This document shows positions 63,444 to 64,000 of a stretch of DNA of 64,000 bases, in pieces. This DNA is from Prado023 sp963700395. GTDB taxonomy: Bacteria > Actinomycetota > Actinomycetes > S36-B12 > CAIYMF01. Positions within the stretch are counted from its first letter, which is position 1; each line of letters opens with the position of its first letter. The notes beneath the pieces were generated by a model that was not told the origin of the DNA, ran no database searches, and saw only the letters and a list, made by a program, of their open reading frames with translations. The stretch spans positions 124,001 to 188,000 of the forward strand of contig CAVOXI010000001.1 in NCBI GenBank assembly GCA_963700395.1. The letters run 5' to 3'. Position numbers and translations under genes: made by a program.

Positions 63444-64000
63444 TGGCTCGAGTTGCAGTGATGGGTGCGGGTTCCTGGGGCACCGGCTTCGGGATGGTGC
63501 TGTGCGACGCAGGCGGTGACGTGGTCATGTGGGCCAGGGAGCCCGAGGTCGAGGAGTCGATCAACAGCACCCACACCAACGAGATGTTCCACCCCGGGAT
63601 CGCCCTGCCCGAGCAGATGCGGGCGACCGGCGATCCGGCCGAGGCGCTGGCCGGTGCCTCCCTGGTGATCCTGGCCATCCCGGCCCAGACCCTGGCGATG
63701 AACCTGCAGGCGTGGCGTGAGCTGCTGGAGCCCGATGCCGTGGTCGTGTCCCTGATGAAGGGCATCGAGCTGGGGACGATGCGTCGGATGAGCGAGGTCA
63801 TCGCCCAGGACGGCGGGATCCCCCCGGAGCGGGTCGCGGTCGTCTCGGGGCCGAACCTCGCGCGGGAGATCGCCCAGCGCGCACCCGCCGCGACGACCGT
63901 CGCCTGCCCGGACGAGGCCTCGGCGCGTCGCCTGCAGGAGGCCTGCACCACCAACTACTTCCGGCCCTACTGGACCACCGACGTCGTGGGTGCGGAGATC
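63443..64000 (+). CDS. gpsA: NAD(P)-dependent glycerol-3-phosphate dehydrogenase, 3' end cut by window
   Basis: GpsA reduces dihydroxyacetone phosphate to glycerol-3-phosphate for lipid synthesis. About 186 residues are in the window; homologues have about 330. Visible: Rossmann VAVMGAGSWGTGFGMVLCDA, INSTHTNEMFHPGIALP, ILAIPAQTLAMNL, SLMKGIELGTMRRMSEV, and the substrate-domain start SGPNLAREIAQRAPAATTVA. ATG 63443 overlaps the plsC stop, with GGAGGAG upstream. The frame is open to the window edge. Confidence 0.95.
   Translation, partial: MARVAVMGAGSWGTGFGMVLCDAGGDVVMWAREPEVEESINSTHTNEMFHPGIALPEQMRATGDPAEALAGASLVILAIPAQTLAMNLQAWRELLEPDAVVVSLMKGIELGTMRRMSEVIAQDGGIPPERVAVVSGPNLAREIAQRAPAATTVACPDEASARRLQEACTTNYFRPYWTTDVVGAEI

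Overview
The window comes from a high-GC Gram-positive chromosome (Actinomycetota). The evidence is strongly GC-biased third codon positions, an HU protein with a long Lys/Ala/Pro tail, an IclR-type regulator divergent from leuCD as in corynebacteria, and many start codons lying 6-7 nt after a TANNNT-like -10 box (leaderless genes). I cannot name a genus.

Two flanks carry branched-chain amino acid and housekeeping genes. Left flank (1-9.4 kb): 3' part of ilvD, a convergent PAS-GGDEF-EAL gene, ilvB-ilvN-ilvC, a small unknown gene and serA. Right flank (44.9-64 kb): leuA, a tandem GNAT gene, a DUF2804-like gene, leuB, ilvE, cimA, a fumarylacetoacetase-like gene, gltX, a 2-phosphoglycerate kinase-like gene, tRNA-Gln(CUG), tRNA-Glu(CUC), the IclR regulator divergent from leuC-leuD, hup, an ABC-F ATPase, plsC and the 5' part of gpsA. 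Together the flanks hold nearly all steps of Ile/Val/Leu synthesis plus serine entry.

Three biosynthetic genes are preceded by very short, apparently leaderless leader peptides with runs of the regulating amino acid: Ile-Ile-Val-Val before ilvB, Leu-Leu-Leu before leuA, Ile-Ile-Ile before cimA. Each is followed by a terminator-like hairpin. This looks like a coordinated set of ribosome-mediated transcription attenuators, and the cimA one is textbook-like.

Between the flanks (9.5-44.9 kb) lies a surface-polysaccharide island. It has a probable translationally coupled operon running leftward (32.6 to 23.9 kb): Wzy-like polymerase, APH-fold kinase, sulfotransferase, two Wzz-like proteins, Wzx-like flippase, TagB/TarB-like glycerophosphotransferase and a LamG lipoprotein. 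It also has a polysaccharide pyruvyltransferase, an FrhB-like Fe-S protein, a GT2 enzyme and a PssD/PssE (Alg14/Alg13-like) pair. Interleaved are five paralogous secreted TIM-barrel glycosidases (GH26-like), only one in an intact frame, and three large secreted repeat proteins (RCC1-PKD, propeller-PKD, propeller-Ig-PKD). Five of these secreted proteins share a roughly 190-residue beta-rich module I cannot assign to a named family. Three of the glycosidases instead end in a different small domain of about 75 residues.

Several genes, including conserved ones such as cimA, carry single-base frame disruptions. They are reported as seen. Whether they are sequencing errors or real decay cannot be decided from the sequence alone.
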